Shown one piece after another: positions 9,223 to 20,295 of a stretch of DNA of 64,000 nucleotides. Below the pieces are notes generated by a model. It was not told the origin of the DNA. It saw only the letters and a program-made list of their open reading frames with translations, and did not search any database. Source of the stretch: Aphanomyces cochlioides (Eukaryota > Oomycota > Saprolegniomycetes > Saprolegniales > Verrucalvaceae); contig JAHQRK010000003.1 of assembly GCA_019828595.1 (NCBI GenBank), forward strand, positions 2,666,001-2,730,000, in the 5' to 3' direction. Each line of letters starts with the position of its first letter. Positions within the stretch are counted from its first letter, which is position 1. The position numbers and the translations under genes are program-made.

Positions 9223-12200
9223 CTAGAATTCAAACCCTTTGGCTTCCAGCATGTCCATTTCAAAAATGAGTTTGACTTCAGCAATCTGCGCCAAGCACGA
9301 CGCCGTGTGTGGGCAATACGTCTGGATGACACGCCGCAAGACGTCGCAAGCCGTCACGACTTGGACGCAACTCACTGGATTGACTTCATGCCCTTCTTCA
9401 CTACTGCCGCCGCCGCCATTTCCATTGCCAGCCCTGTCGATCGGAGCGTCGTCTTCAATCAACTCGTCGCCAAAAATCGCCGCGTACTACATCGCCATCA
9501 GCAAAGATTGCAACGACATGATGGACAGACCATCTTGTGTTGCTGGTGGTACAACCAGTCATAAATAAAATTCTTGTATTTGCCGCAGAGCATCGCGCCG
9601 AGGACGCGCTCGTCGTCTTGGTTGGCCAGCGCCACCAAATGCACCAACGTGAACGACAGCTGGCGGCAGCATTTTGTTAGCGGCGTATGGAAAAAGCGGC
9701 AGTACCTGGAGTTCCAACTGCGCTTTGTACTTGTACTCGCTGATGTCAGCGAGCTCGACGGCAGAGTCCAACGCGTCCAGGATGGTCTGCAGGATGTTGT
9801 CGTAGAAGACGCCGTACGACACCCTCGCGCATGAAATCCGCAGCGCCATCGCCGCGCTAATGCGCACCTAGACAATGGACTTATTAGCATCTTCGGCATG
9901 ATGCAAGATGTATACTTTGAAGTTGTCCTGCTGGGAAATCGCCGTCGTCAATGCTGTAAAGACGCCTGGCGTCCATGACGCCGACGCGAGCGGCAGCACG
10001 GGGCAGTGAAACACTTTGGCCATGGCATGGCAGGCATTCCAGCGGACTTTGGGCGCGCCGTCGAGCACTTTTTTCGCCAAGACGCTCATAGAAGATGCTA
10101 ATAGCGCTTGCGCAGGCACGCCGTGGCCATTTTGCTGCTCCAAGTACGCCGGCGCGACGAGCCAGCGCGTCAAGAGCCCGACTGTCCTCACGACACTCGA
10201 CGCCACCTTGTCGTTGTCGTCCACCATCGTCAGCATGCACTGGAGCACTTGGCAGATCGCGTCGGGTGTCAGTAAGCGCACGAGCCACGGACTAGACAAG
10301 CAGTTCAACAACGTTATACGAGCAGCCAGCAAGACTTACTTGGTCGCGCTTTCGTCGACTTCAGGGCCAGGCGTCGTGCATGCGTTGCCAATCGCCCAGA
10401 CGACGCGGACGCGGACATTCAGCGTCGGATCTTTTGAGAGCTGCATGCCCATTTGGACGACCTGGCTAATAAACGTCGATGTCTACGACAGCCACAGCTT
10501 AGACCTCAGTACGACGAGCATGGAGAACGACTTTGAACGACGGAATGAGCGCCAAAGCACCGAGTAATCGAAAGCCAGACGCGCGGACGACGGGCGATGG
10601 ATCTTGCGGCGTCGCCATGAATTGTTTCAAGTAGACATCAGGGGGGAAATGCGCCCAGTCCGACGGTCGCAGCAGCGTAAAGCACGCACAGACGCTCGCA
10701 CGCACATGATGCGATGGATCTTGAAACGCGCGGATCAAATGGGTGGCCATGAACGAAAGCTACAACAATCGACGTCAGCGCACAAGGGAATGGCCGCCAA
10801 GTCTACATGGAACGTGGCTTGGGCTTCGCCCTTGATGTAGTTCTCGAGGATTTTCATCGCTTGCAAGCGGACATTTTGGTCGACGTCGCGGAATGCCGCG
10901 ACTAGAAAATCGGCCAAGCGATTCCAGTAGACGCTACCGAATGAGCATCTGGCGACGTCATAGTAAAAGTCGACGTACCTCAAGGACGATGAGTAGTTCT
11001 TGGCTGTTTTCGAGAGGAGCGACATGGCATCGAGTCGATGAATGGACATGGACGATTCTCGCGTCGATTTCGCCAGGACGAGCATTTCTTCGAGGAAACT
11101 CCGCGCTCGCGGTCGAATCAACGGCGACGCGCTCAAGTGATACAGCTTGGTCATGACGGGAGATGCGCCGGCCGAGCCCATCCACTCCAGCAAGCATGGA
11201 ATCGCCTCGGCAGTGCTCAAAAGCGCCGACATGCTTGCAAGAGCCACCACGCGCACGGCATGTTCTGTTGAACTTGAGCATCTGTCTTGGAGGAGAGTTC
11301 TACCTGATGCAAAGAGCGCATGGTGGAATTGCGTCGCGAGGCCTTGGAAGATGGATTCAAACGACGGCGTCATCGATCGATTCGAGTACGCCGCCGTCAT
11401 GTTTGGGTACGGACAAGTTGAAATAAGCGCCGTCGCCGTCTACATCGTCGCAGCGATCAACCAAATCTCGACATGGGACGTACCTTGAGCGTCTGGACGA
11501 GCACGCCACCGTCATGTTCCTGCTGGAGGTTATGGAGCAGCACGAGGTGCGTCTGGTAGATCATCATGAGCGTTGCAGTGCCGCTGGTAGTGAACGCTCC
11601 CGTAGATTTCAAGTTTTGAGAGAGCAGAGCGCGAAGATTCACACGGCTCCACATGGACTCGACCCACTTGAGCGCGGTGAGGCGCACTTGGTCGTATGGA
11701 TCGCACACGACGAGCGTCAAGAGCGATGGGTTTTGATTGTACAGCAGCATATACGTCGACTGCGTGTCGGGAATGTACTGTGCGAGGCTCGAGAGAAAGC
11801 TCGACGGGTGTAGATCAAGCAACGACTCTAAAAGTTTCAACACAAGCAGCCGCAGTCTTGCCGCGAGGCCGCTAAAACAACGTTATTCACACTCGCGAGG
11901 GGGATACATACATGCCGCGCTTGGAATTACCGCTATCTGAATCGGAATCCGATAGCGGGAGTCGCGTCATTGTCGTGGCGGAAAACGTCAAGCCACAACC
12001 TAGTCAAAGTGCATTTAGAACCGACAACCGCGGCGCGGACAGACCTAGTATATGCCGCAAGCATTGCAGCAGTGTCGACAGGTCGGCTTCGACAACTTGA
12101 CTCAGCGACGATGGCTCCGTGATTTTCAGCATGGGCAACAAGCACTGCATGCTTGCAATGCAGCTCTAGCCGTCCCCGTGTCGTTAGAATGCAAGGAAAC

Positions 12201-12895
12201 GGAGGGGAATGTACCTTATAGTGCATGCGGTTTGTGGTCCACACGATTTGCGGCGTGTCGTTGTGCAATTGCCGAGTTTGTTGCAGTAAATTGTCCATGA
12301 CAAGACGCCACAACGTCGTAGCAAAGGATAATGGAGTTGGATGCGGCACTGCGACAATGCACGCAATGCAATTCGTCGCGGCATATCGCGCTCCAGCATC
12401 TGCACTCGTTGGATCCAAGATCGGCATGACTGTTGTGAAGATTTCGTCGTTGAATGGCTTGGCTCGCTCTGCGTTTTCACTCAACACAACGCCAAGCGTT
12501 GTGAGGATTTGTTCCGTGTACCTACGTCATCGCTACCGCCATGCAATGTTCAGGAAAACCTACCATGAGGGGCAGTGCGTCAATGCTGCGAGGAAAAACG
12601 GCACGACAACGCTCAATTGATGGCTGGTCAACTGCAACTTGTCCTTGCAACAATATCGTACGACGGCTGTAAAGTCGGAGACCAAGAGCTCCGACTTGGC
12701 CGGCAATGCATTAGCCAATGCAGCGAGTGTGGCGCCAACTTCCTCAGTCCTCAATCGCGGCGGTGGCATCGGCAGCGTCAAGATTTGCGCCAAGACATTG
12801 TCGAGTTCGACGGATGACAGCATGGAATCGCCTTGAAGTCGCGTCCGCACGGCTTCCCACGCCCGCGAGCTTGCCGATCGGTTTGCTTGCCACAT
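9223..12895 (-). CDS. HEATR6: HEATR6-like HEAT-repeat protein
   Basis: Twelve exons, all with GT..AG introns of roughly 40-50 nt, join in frame to 1056 codons: 12895-12564, 12521-12215, 12165-12045, 11999-11912, 11871-11484, 11439-10807, 10759-10532, 10482-10340, 10291-9916, 9867-9706, 9659-9531 and 9486-9223. The predicted protein is almost wholly alpha-helical HEAT-type repeats. The C-terminal third carries the family signature KVRWNACHAMAKVF...LPLASASWTPGVFTALT...DNFKVRISAAMAL, which closely follows human HEATR6. It ends in an acidic/glycine-rich loop and EAKGFEF. The molecular role of HEATR6 is poorly known; a scaffold function is the usual inference. It is convergent with the Acinus-like gene, 29 bp apart. 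Confidence 0.85.
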
Positions 12896-13088
12896 TTAAA
12901 TTGCCCTTGTGTCAGTTGAGCCGCAACAGCCGTGTTCTCGCTTGGGAAACGGCGCGCTTCTCCAACTGTCGGATCGGTCTGGTCGCCGCAATAAGTTTTG
13001 ATTGATCGTTAGAGTGTTTATCCGGATGCTACCATCCGGATAGCTATCTTATCCGTAATCAAATTTATCCGGATGACAGTTTTGAGCA
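12896..13088. promoter_or_regulatory. Divergent promoter with TATCCGGATG palindrome
   Basis: This 193-bp region separates the divergent HEATR6-like gene and the 223-aa gene. TATCCGGATG at 13019-13028 is followed after CTAC by its exact inverse CATCCGGATA at 13033-13042, and a third, direct copy stands at 13066-13075. A 10-bp inverted pair plus a direct copy within 57 bp suggests a transcription-factor binding array. The factor is unknown. The last copy ends 13 bp before the ATG at 13089. Confidence 0.55.
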
Positions 13089-13807
13089 ATGAAGTTGGCG
13101 GCGGCGGCCATCTTGGGCTATTGCGACGTCTCCTTGGCTGGTGTTCGGCTCCTTCGCCATGTATCTCTAGACGATTTGCATATTGTTGAAGAGAAGATTG
13201 AAATCCATGGATTTCCGCTCGTTGTTCGCAATTATGAACGCGAGAAGGAACCAATTGTTTCAGTTGTGATTGTCCCCGAGGTCATCCCAGCAGACGAATG
13301 CACAGTCTTCTGCGCAGAGCTTACCGACTTACTCTCTGGAAAAGACGTTCTCGTATTGACGACGTTAAGTGTCCCCATGTCGACCAGCGAAGAATCCAAC
13401 GTGTTTTGGACGCAATACCATCCCAAGATGACGCTGAATGTCTCAATCGAGACGATCCAACCTATTCCCACCGACAAGTGGACGATCAAGGATCAATTCC
13501 TCAGCACATGCTTGCATTTCTTCCAAGTGGAACAGTTGTCGACGACAATTGTTCTTGTTCGCGGCTACAAGTACACAAAAAAGACAAACGACGGTACTGC
13601 CGAGGTAAGCGACTCTCTGGGGCCTAGGCTAAGCATGACTCATTTCACCAGGTCCTCGCCAAGCTCGGCTTTGCACTCCCAGGGATAGTCCAAGCACTTG
13701 GTATTGCTTCCAAGGTCGAATTTAACGTCCAAGCTGCATCCTACGAGGAAATCAAGGCGTCTGTCGCCTCGACCCAGTCTTTGGAGCACTCGCTCTTGTA
13801 CAACTAA
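13089..13807 (+). CDS. Unrecognised 223-aa soluble protein
   Basis: Two exons (13089-13604 and 13652-13807, intron 13605-13651 with GTAAGC..CAG) give 223 codons. I do not recognise the family. The sequence alternates beta-strand-like hydrophobic stretches (PIVSVVIVPEVIP, DVLVLTTLSV, STTIVLVRGYKY) with amphipathic helices. It has no signal peptide or membrane segment and ends SLEHSLLYN. The layout loosely recalls proteasome assembly chaperones of the PAC1/PSMG1 type, but no diagnostic motif is visible. The stop codon overlaps the stop region of the convergent TTI2-like gene by 4 bp (13804-13807). Confidence 0.65.
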
Positions 13808-15356
13808 TCCAATTCTGACTTAGTCTCTCGTCTCTTTAAGCTCGCGAGCGCCTCATCGCAGATTGCAACGAGCGGCGGTGATCCTGCGCGGACTTGCTTC
13901 ACGATGTCTTGTACGATTGTTTGGCCCTTGCAGACATCTTGGAGAAGGTTGAGAATGTGATGGCATCGTGGAATCACATCATCATCCTCCGTGTTGTCGG
14001 TCGGCTTGTTTCTTTTCACCCTCAGCGCACTTCCTTGCATGCTCTGGTAGGCAAGACATCTACAAACAGCTAAATAATGCATGGAAGAGGAAGAAACTCA
14101 CTTCAATAAGCCGAGCGTGATTTCTTCGACGTGGTGTGGCATGCGAATCCATGCTGCAAGCACGACAAGTCGAAGGGTTTCTAGACCTTCTCGCTGCAAG
14201 GGCGTGCTCTCGAGACATCCCAACGTCACTTTGATGAGCGGTTGCAGGTATCGCAAGAGCTGGAGGCTATGTGGTGCTCCCATGGCTTGAATCCAAGGCC
14301 GAATGCCCACCGTCATGGCTTGCTTCACTGGCACTTCCAAGCTCATATCCCATTGCCGCAACAGTGACGGGAAGAAGCGATCGTAGTGCTGGACATCGCC
14401 TTGGACAGATACGACTGCTAACGTATCGCTTAGACAGTCGAGCGTCGCGCGAAGAAAATCAGGGGATGACGACGCCGTCACGAGCGTTTGTTGCATTTCA
14501 TGCAATAAAATGTCAGTGTACCAGCGGATATCGGTTGCAGTTGCTTGCCGCACGACATGGTGGACGACATCAAGGCCAATGACTTGAGTGCTCACTGTGA
14601 CTTGGTCAAGCAGTGGAAGTGCTAGCGCAAAGATGCGACCGATGACTTCGTTCTCGAAGTGAGGAAACATGACGTGGCGAACCATCCATCGAAATGCATA
14701 GGGTGCTGCACTTTGTGTCGCAATCCACTCTTCCTTGGACGATTTCGATGCAAACATGGACAAAACGCGAGTAAAGTACCTGGATCAAAAGCTGTCAAGA
14801 GCATCAAAGTGACAACTTACCGAGAGAAAAGGTCGTCAGATGACTGGAATGCTCGCGAACGATGGCGTAGCAGGACTGGTAATACCTCCATGATCTCTTG
14901 GCAAGACGCTTGACATTCTGTGCTCGTATATGGTGCAGATGATAGGTAGAAGCTGCAAGCATGAATCATGGTCGCAGCCCATCGATCGACATTTGTTGGT
15001 TGATCTGTGCCACCATGGCTAAAATAAGTTTGGTAGAGTGTACACAGGATCTTGGTCAGTCGAAGCACTGGCAGTGCAATTGGATTGATGCTGGGGGTAT
15101 TTGCGTCTTGGAATTGGCGTCGTAGGGCCACACGGACCATGAGATCCGCAACGTCGTACCAAACTCGATCGACATCATCGAGTTTGTCCCCAGAAGACAC
15201 AATCACGTTTACGACTTTAGCTTCCAGGAGACCAATCGCTTGCTCAGAATCAGCGTCGTATATGACATCGCCATCTTCCATCAATTGCTTCTGGATCGAC
15301 TGTATGCACTCATGTCGAAGCTCTTCCACAATCGTGGCAATCGTCCTTGCCGCCAT
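13804..15356 (-). CDS. TTI2: TTI2-like protein (TELO2-interacting protein 2)
   Basis: Three exons (15356-14821, 14779-14102, 14059-13804) join in frame to 489 codons. The protein is helical and HEAT-like. The central block APYAFRWMVRHVMFPHFEN, followed by LPLLDQ and VIGLDVVHHVVRQATATDIRWY, follows the pattern seen in TTI2 proteins (hydrophobic PHL/PHF..LPLLDD..GL..LHH). With TELO2 and TTI1, TTI2 forms the cytosolic TTT complex that stabilises PIKK kinases such as mTOR, ATM and ATR. That role is inferred. The assignment rests on this block and on length; another HEAT protein is possible. The gene overlaps the convergent upstream neighbour by 4 bp. Confidence 0.68.
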
Positions 15357-15664
15357 GTTTGAAAATGGGGGTGTAGGGGTTACAAGGGTTGAAGGGGTTA
15401 AAGGGTGAAGGGTTTATTGAGTACGTCAATGACAAAATAGGAAAGTGCAGCATGATGATCACTACGGGAAGTCGACGATGGACCTAGCTCTTTGCTGTGT
15501 CAAGATCTTGAGTAAGAGAGAAGAACGTGCGGTTTAAAGACAAAGGATGGTAGATGGAATGTGAATACTCCAATTACTTTAACCGCTTCCCTCTTTTACA
15601 ATTCTGATACAGCTCCCATACATGCCCATAGCAGACAAGATGGTATCCAGTATGTCCAAGAAAC
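15357..15664. other. Intergenic with a short G/T-rich purine-biased tract
   Basis: About 308 bp between the TTI2-like start and the L10a stop. A simple-sequence tract at about 15362-15412 is made of GGGGTT/GGGTTGAAG-like steps. It sits immediately upstream of the TTI2-like ATG and probably lies in its 5' leader. Nothing else is seen. Confidence 0.4.
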
Positions 15665-16354
15665 CTAGTAGTAGATTTGGAAGGCAGGACCCATGGTACT
15701 CTTCAAGTAGAGGACCTTGATGTTTTGCCAGTTCTTCTTCAACAACGAGGCCAAAAAGTTGGCAGCCAATTGAGTGTTGACAATGATTTCTTCCTTGGTT
15801 TGGCCGACGTGGGCAACAGCCAAGTTCAAGCACATGACCTTCTTCATTTGGAACTTGATGGTGGCACGGACGGCGTTGGCCTTTTCGTTGATGTCTTCGT
15901 TACCGGAGATCAAGGTAGGGAACTTGCCGGCCTTGTTGAGAGCAGGACCGAGAAGACGAGGAATTTGCTTGATCAACGAGTCGGAGGCCAAGAAAGCATC
16001 GTACTTCTTGGCGTACTTCTTGATGACCTTCTTGTTCTTGTTGAACTTCTTCAAGTCGTCGACCGTCGAGAATTCAAAGCCGTTCTTTTCGGCCAATTCG
16101 CAGTGCACGGCGTTACCGATCACGCAAATCTTAAGGTTGGGCTTGGGCACGGTGGGCAACTTGAACGTGCCGCTGAAACGCTTGTCCTTTTGAGGGTCGT
16201 AGTTCTTCAAGGCAATTTGCAATTCAATCGTTTCGTGGAAGTTGCGCTTCTTGCCCTTCACTTCTTCCTTGCCGATCGTGATGGTTTCACCACGCGAGAA
16301 CGCAAGGATGTCTTGGACGGCCTTGTCCAACAATTCACTGTTCAACTTGCTCAT
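15665..16354 (-). CDS. RPL10A: 60S ribosomal protein L10a (uL1)
   Basis: A single exon of 229 codons beginning [17 protein letters not shown], which matches eukaryotic L10a/uL1 over its length (animal forms are about 217 aa). Family signatures visible are [46 protein letters not shown] and the C-terminal LYLKSTMGP. The protein forms part of the L1 stalk of the large subunit, which guides deacylated tRNA out of the E site. Codon use is strongly biased (AAG for Lys, TTG for Leu), as expected of a highly expressed gene and like the pyrophosphatase at 18010. There are no introns. The start is the only plausible ATG. Confidence 0.97.
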   Translation of the reverse strand: MSKLNSELLDKAVQDILAFSRGETITIGKEEVKGKKRNFHETIELQIALKNYDPQKDKRFSGTFKLPTVPKPNLKICVIGNAVHCELAEKNGFEFSTVDDLKKFNKNKKVIKKYAKKYDAFLASDSLIKQIPRLLGPALNKAGKFPTLISGNEDINEKANAVRATIKFQMKKVMCLNLAVAHVGQTKEEIIVNTQLAANFLASLLKKNWQNIKVLYLKSTMGPAFQIYY

Positions 16355-16982
16355 ACTTTAACTTGTCGCTGTCCAGAACAACTCGAAAGGGAAAGTAACT
16401 CCGCCTTCCGTCCAATCCCAAATCCATCCCGACCAGCCACTCCATGCTCCCAATCAAAATGCATCAGGTTTCGCTCAAAATAGCCAATAAATTCTTCCTC
16501 TTTTCAAATACCACACCACATATATCTCCATATATGTTGCCCTTGAAATTTCGCTCAATATTAGCCCAAAGTAACCACGACAGAGCGACCAACTCAATGT
16601 CGTCCCTATAAGCGCATGAGACTGAAGGTATTGATCCAATCGTCGAGAAATGCGTGTGCTGATAGCTTACACGCTCATTCAAGTCCAGGTTTGGGACAAA
16701 ATGAGAGTCTATTGTGTGTTTCCGAGCTCGGTCAAAATTGGTGAGATATTTTTCCATGGATTTGGCGGTATTGTACCGTAATCGGCGGATTGAGCAATAA
16801 GATCCATGGGAATTGTTTCGACGATGCAAGAAGGAATGCAGACTCTTCCGCTGGGTGCACGATCGTAGAACAGCGCTGCAAGAAGAGAGAGGTCGACTTT
16901 CTCGACGCCATGGAGAGAGTCAAAGACGAGATATGTCAGCTTTAGTGCGACGAGTCGAGCCAAATCTACTGTACAGGTACTA

Positions 16983-17204
16983 GTACAGGAAAAACCTCTC
17001 CAATTGTCCAACATCAATAATTGATAAATTGTCAAACATGATATTTCGATCCAAAATTAATTATAAGAGTTATTGATCAATGGCTTGTCTCTAGCACCTT
17101 CTAGTGTCCGAATTTTGTGAGAGCGTTACCGATTCGATGACCTTTTATATTCTATAATATGCCCTCTATAAACTTATGGACAATTAGAGAGGTTTTTCCT
17201 GTAC
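16983..17204. repeat. 222-bp unit bounded by 28-bp inverted repeats
   Basis: Bases 16983-17010 (starting GTACAGGAAAAACCTCTC) are the inverse of 17177-17204 with one mismatch in 28. The interior is AT-rich and non-coding. This is the form of a small MITE or of a foldback structure. No clear target-site duplication is visible, so the exact ends are uncertain. Confidence 0.65.
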
Positions 17205-17979
17205 CTCGTCACGACGATTCCATGGACCAATGGCGTGCATGCCATTACCTTTCGATTTGGAGTACTCTGTGCACCCAGCAGCCGCGTCTCGTGAGGCGGT
17301 TTGAACCGATCGGAGGCTCTATCAAGGCCTCGCGGGCTCTACCGATCGCCGTAGCAACGCGTGTCTCAAATTGTCCAACGTGTCGATCGTCGACCAGGTC
17401 TGGCAGCTACGAAGAGATCGATGCATTTGCTTCCAAGAGCTGGATGTTGTGCCGTATCTCACCTGCAATTATGATCAGATCCGGCCAACTGGTGAACAGA
17501 GCCCGCGCTTTATCCAACCTTGGCATCACCCGTCCGTCCGTCTTGTCAATTCTCTCACCCTCTGCAGTGTTCTCTCCACGCTCGTCCTATCAACTTTGGT
17601 CTTGGCGGTATGGAAAGTGATCCTGTGGTCGGCAGAGCTTGAGCTGCAAAATATGAGCTTTCAAGGGGATGATTTGCGTGGGGATTGTAAAAATTCTACC
17701 TGTGCAATTTTATATCTTGTGAAAAAGTATATTTTGACGCTTGTAAGTGCGAGCCAACGAACGACAGGTCATCGCACGTCGGACGCCACATCAAGCCTGT
17801 ATAAATTAATTTTTTGTTGCCCGATCCCTAACTTCATTGATTCAAGTTTTCATTTATATGGGAATTTGTATAGTGGATAGAAAGTGCCCATAGAAAATCC
17901 GAGATTCGTGCGGATTTTAATCTTCGTTTCAGTATGGGTCGATTTGAGATCTTCAACCGAGCCGTTGATTTCCCCCCTC

Positions 17980-17993
17980 TCATTTCGAGTTTG
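17980..17993 (+). promoter_or_regulatory. Oomycete-type initiator (INR/FPR) of the pyrophosphatase gene
   Basis: TCATTTCGAGTTTG, directly after a C-rich run and 30 bp before the ATG at 18010, matches the oomycete core promoter (initiator TCATTYY followed by the flanking TTTNC-like element). It implies a very short leader and supports the chosen start codon. The assignment is by motif match only. Confidence 0.5.
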
Positions 17994-18009
17994 ACTTTGT
18001 CCAGCGAAG

Positions 18010-20295
18010 ATGGTGAACGCGACTGCCTCTCCAGTGGTCGCTGCTGCCGCTGATGCAACTGCCTTTGGACTTGTGATTGGATCGACCGTGTTCGGTTTGC
18101 TCTTTGCTGCATTCTTGTTTTGGCAAGTGTCAAAGATCCAAGTGACCCGCCGTGGCGAAACGTATGCTTTGTTGTCGCAAGAAACGCGCGGCCAAACTGC
18201 TGACCGCTTGTTTGAAATCTACACTGCCATTCAACAAGGCGCCCAAGCCTTTTTGTTGGCCGAATACACCTTGTGCTTTGGCTTTATTGTCATCTTTGGT
18301 TTGATCATCTTTGTCTTGACCTCGTACGTCAACAAGGCCAACCAAACCTTTGACTGGACTTTTGGTGCCCTCACTGCCACTGCCTTCGCTGTCGGTGGTT
18401 TGACCTCCATCTTGGCTGGTTACGTGGGCATGATGGTGGCTGTCTACGCCAACGCCCGTACCACCGTGTCTGCCATGAAGGACGGTGCCGCTGGCTGGCA
18501 AGAATCCTTCAACACCGCTTTCCGTGCCGGTGGTGTCATGGGTTACTCCTTGACCTCGCTCGCCTTGTTGGTGTTGTTCATCCTCATTGTCTCGTTTGAA
18601 ACCGTCTACCCTTTGGCCACCGATGCCAAGCGCCTCTTTGAAGCCGTTGCTGGTTATGGTTTGGGTGGTTCCACCATTGCCCTTTTCGGCCGTGTCGGTG
18701 GTGGTATCTACACCAAGGCTGCCGATGTCGGTGCCGATCTTGCCGGCAAGGTCGTCGAAAACATCCCTGAAGATGATCCTCGCAACCCTGCCACTATTGC
18801 TGACAACGTCGGTGACAATGTCGGTGATGTCGCTGGTATGGGTTCGGATCTTTTCGGTTCGCTCGCTGAATCCACCTGCGCTGCCCTCGTCATCTCCACC
18901 CAATCTGCTGGTATTATTAAGGCTGGTTGGGCTGCTGTCCTCTTCCCTCTTGAAATTACCGCCGTTGGTATCTTCGTCTCTGCTATTACCTCTTTCTTGG
19001 CCACTGACTTCTGGCCCGTCAAGAAGGAATCGGATGTCGAAACTGTCTTGAAGGTGCAATTGTTCGTTGCCACTGCCTTGATGACTGCCATCACCTACCC
19101 TCTTGCCAACGGTGTGTTGCCTGCCAACTTCACCATCGGCACTGAATACGCTGCCACCCCTGCCACCGCCTTCGCCTGCGTGTCTGTCGGTTTGTGGGGC
19201 GGCTGCTTCATTGGTTTCGTCACTGAATACTTCACCTCGCACTCATACACCCCTGTGCGTGAAGTTGCCCAATCCTGCGAAACTGGTGCCGCCACCAACA
19301 TCATCTATGGTCTTGCCCTCGGTTACAAGTCTGCCATCATCCCTATCACCATCATCTCGATTGCCGTGTACGTTGGCTTCCACGCTGCCGGTATGTACGG
19401 TGTTGCCCTTGCTGCCCTTGGTTTCTTGGGCACGCTCGCTACCTGCTTGGCCATTGATGTGTACGGTCCTATTTGCGACAACGCCGGTGGTATTGCTGAA
19501 ATGTCTGAATTGCCTGCTGAAGTCCGTGACAAGACTGATGCCTTGGATGCCGCCGGTAACACGACTGCCGCCATCGGTAAGGGTTTCGCCATCGGTTCGG
19601 CTGCTCTTGTGTCGTTGGCCTTGTTCGGTGGTTTCGTCACCCGTATTGAAGAAACCTCGATCAACATCTTGTCCCCCATTACCTTCGCCGGTTTGTTCAT
19701 GGGTGCCATGTTGCCTTACTGGTTCACTGCCATGACCATGAAGTCTGTCGGTACCGCCGCCATGGAAATGGTCAAGGAAGTCAAGCACCAATTCGCCACC
19801 ATCCCTGGTCTCCTTGAAGGTCTTCCCGGCCACGGTCCTCCGGACCATGCCCGCTGCATCAAGATCTCCACGGATGCTTCATTGCGCGAAATGATTGCCC
19901 CTGGTGTCTTGGTCATCTTGTCCCCCATCCTTGCTGGTACCTTCTTCGGTACCCACGCCGTCTCCGGTTTGTTGGTCGGTGCCTTGACCTCGGGTGTCCA
20001 ACTTGCCATCTCCCAATCCAACACTGGTGGTGCTTGGGACAATGCCAAGAAGTACGTCGAAAAGGGCTGCGTCTCGATCGAAGACAAGGACGGCAAGTTG
20101 ATTGTCCAAGGCAAGGGCTCTGCCATCCACAAGGCTGCCGTCATTGGTGACACTGTTGGTGACCCATTGAAGGATACCTCTGGTCCTGCCTTGAACATCT
20201 TGATGAAGTTGATGGCCATCATTTCGTTGGTCTTCGGTGACTTCTTCAAGGGTATCAACGGTGGCCGTGGTTTGCTTAACGTCCCCCAAAACTAA
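18010..20295 (+). CDS. Vacuolar-type H+-translocating inorganic pyrophosphatase, K+-dependent type
   Basis: An intronless gene of 761 codons, the usual size for membrane pyrophosphatases, with about 16 hydrophobic segments. Catalytic signatures are present: [12 protein letters not shown] near residue 239, DNVGDNVGD(V)AGMG shortly after, the second acidic cluster in [18 protein letters not shown], and C-terminal [12 protein letters not shown] plus [14 protein letters not shown]. The position that separates subclasses reads [10 protein letters not shown] (Ala, not Lys), which indicates the K+-stimulated type I enzyme. It hydrolyses pyrophosphate and pumps protons into vacuoles or acidic compartments. 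The N-terminal segment [21 protein letters not shown] is the first membrane helix. Codon bias is strong (GCC, GTC, TTG), implying high expression. Confidence 0.97.
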   Translation: MVNATASPVVAAAADATAFGLVIGSTVFGLLFAAFLFWQVSKIQVTRRGETYALLSQETRGQTADRLFEIYTAIQQGAQAFLLAEYTLCFGFIVIFGLIIFVLTSYVNKANQTFDWTFGALTATAFAVGGLTSILAGYVGMMVAVYANARTTVSAMKDGAAGWQESFNTAFRAGGVMGYSLTSLALLVLFILIVSFETVYPLATDAKRLFEAVAGYGLGGSTIALFGRVGGGIYTKAADVGADLAGKVVENIPEDDPRNPATIADNVGDNVGDVAGMGSDLFGSLAESTCAALVISTQSAGIIKAGWAAVLFPLEITAVGIFVSAITSFLATDFWPVKKESDVETVLKVQLFVATALMTAITYPLANGVLPANFTIGTEYAATPATAFACVSVGLWGGCFIGFVTEYFTSHSYTPVREVAQSCETGAATNIIYGLALGYKSAIIPITIISIAVYVGFHAAGMYGVALAALGFLGTLATCLAIDVYGPICDNAGGIAEMSELPAEVRDKTDALDAAGNTTAAIGKGFAIGSAALVSLALFGGFVTRIEETSINILSPITFAGLFMGAMLPYWFTAMTMKSVGTAAMEMVKEVKHQFATIPGLLEGLPGHGPPDHARCIKISTDASLREMIAPGVLVILSPILAGTFFGTHAVSGLLVGALTSGVQLAISQSNTGGAWDNAKKYVEKGCVSIEDKDGKLIVQGKGSAIHKAAVIGDTVGDPLKDTSGPALNILMKLMAIISLVFGDFFKGINGGRGLLNVPQN

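Larger units (their letters stand above)
16355..18009. other. 1.65-kb intergenic region without a convincing gene
   Basis: Open frames of up to 153 codons occur on both strands but show no domain, and they overlap each other. A minus-strand frame near 16760-16980 (with LVALKLTYLVFDSLHGVEK) has protein-like composition and could be a gene fragment; I cannot identify it. A 222-bp inverted-repeat unit lies at 16983-17204. The final 30 bases form the leader of the pyrophosphatase gene. Confidence 0.45.

Noticed and set aside
15677..16483. 268-codon plus-strand frame opposite ribosomal protein L10a
   Set aside because: Shadow of a codon-biased ribosomal protein gene.
16709..17035. 108-codon minus-strand frame as a protein gene
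   Set aside because: It runs into the left arm of the inverted repeat at 16983-17010 and shows no recognised domain or partner exon; noted only as a possible relic.
18130..19242. 370-codon minus-strand open frame opposite the pyrophosphatase, and several others over 120 codons
   Set aside because: A shadow of strongly biased codon use in the plus-strand gene; the composition is Gly/Asp/Thr/His-rich and no domain is seen.
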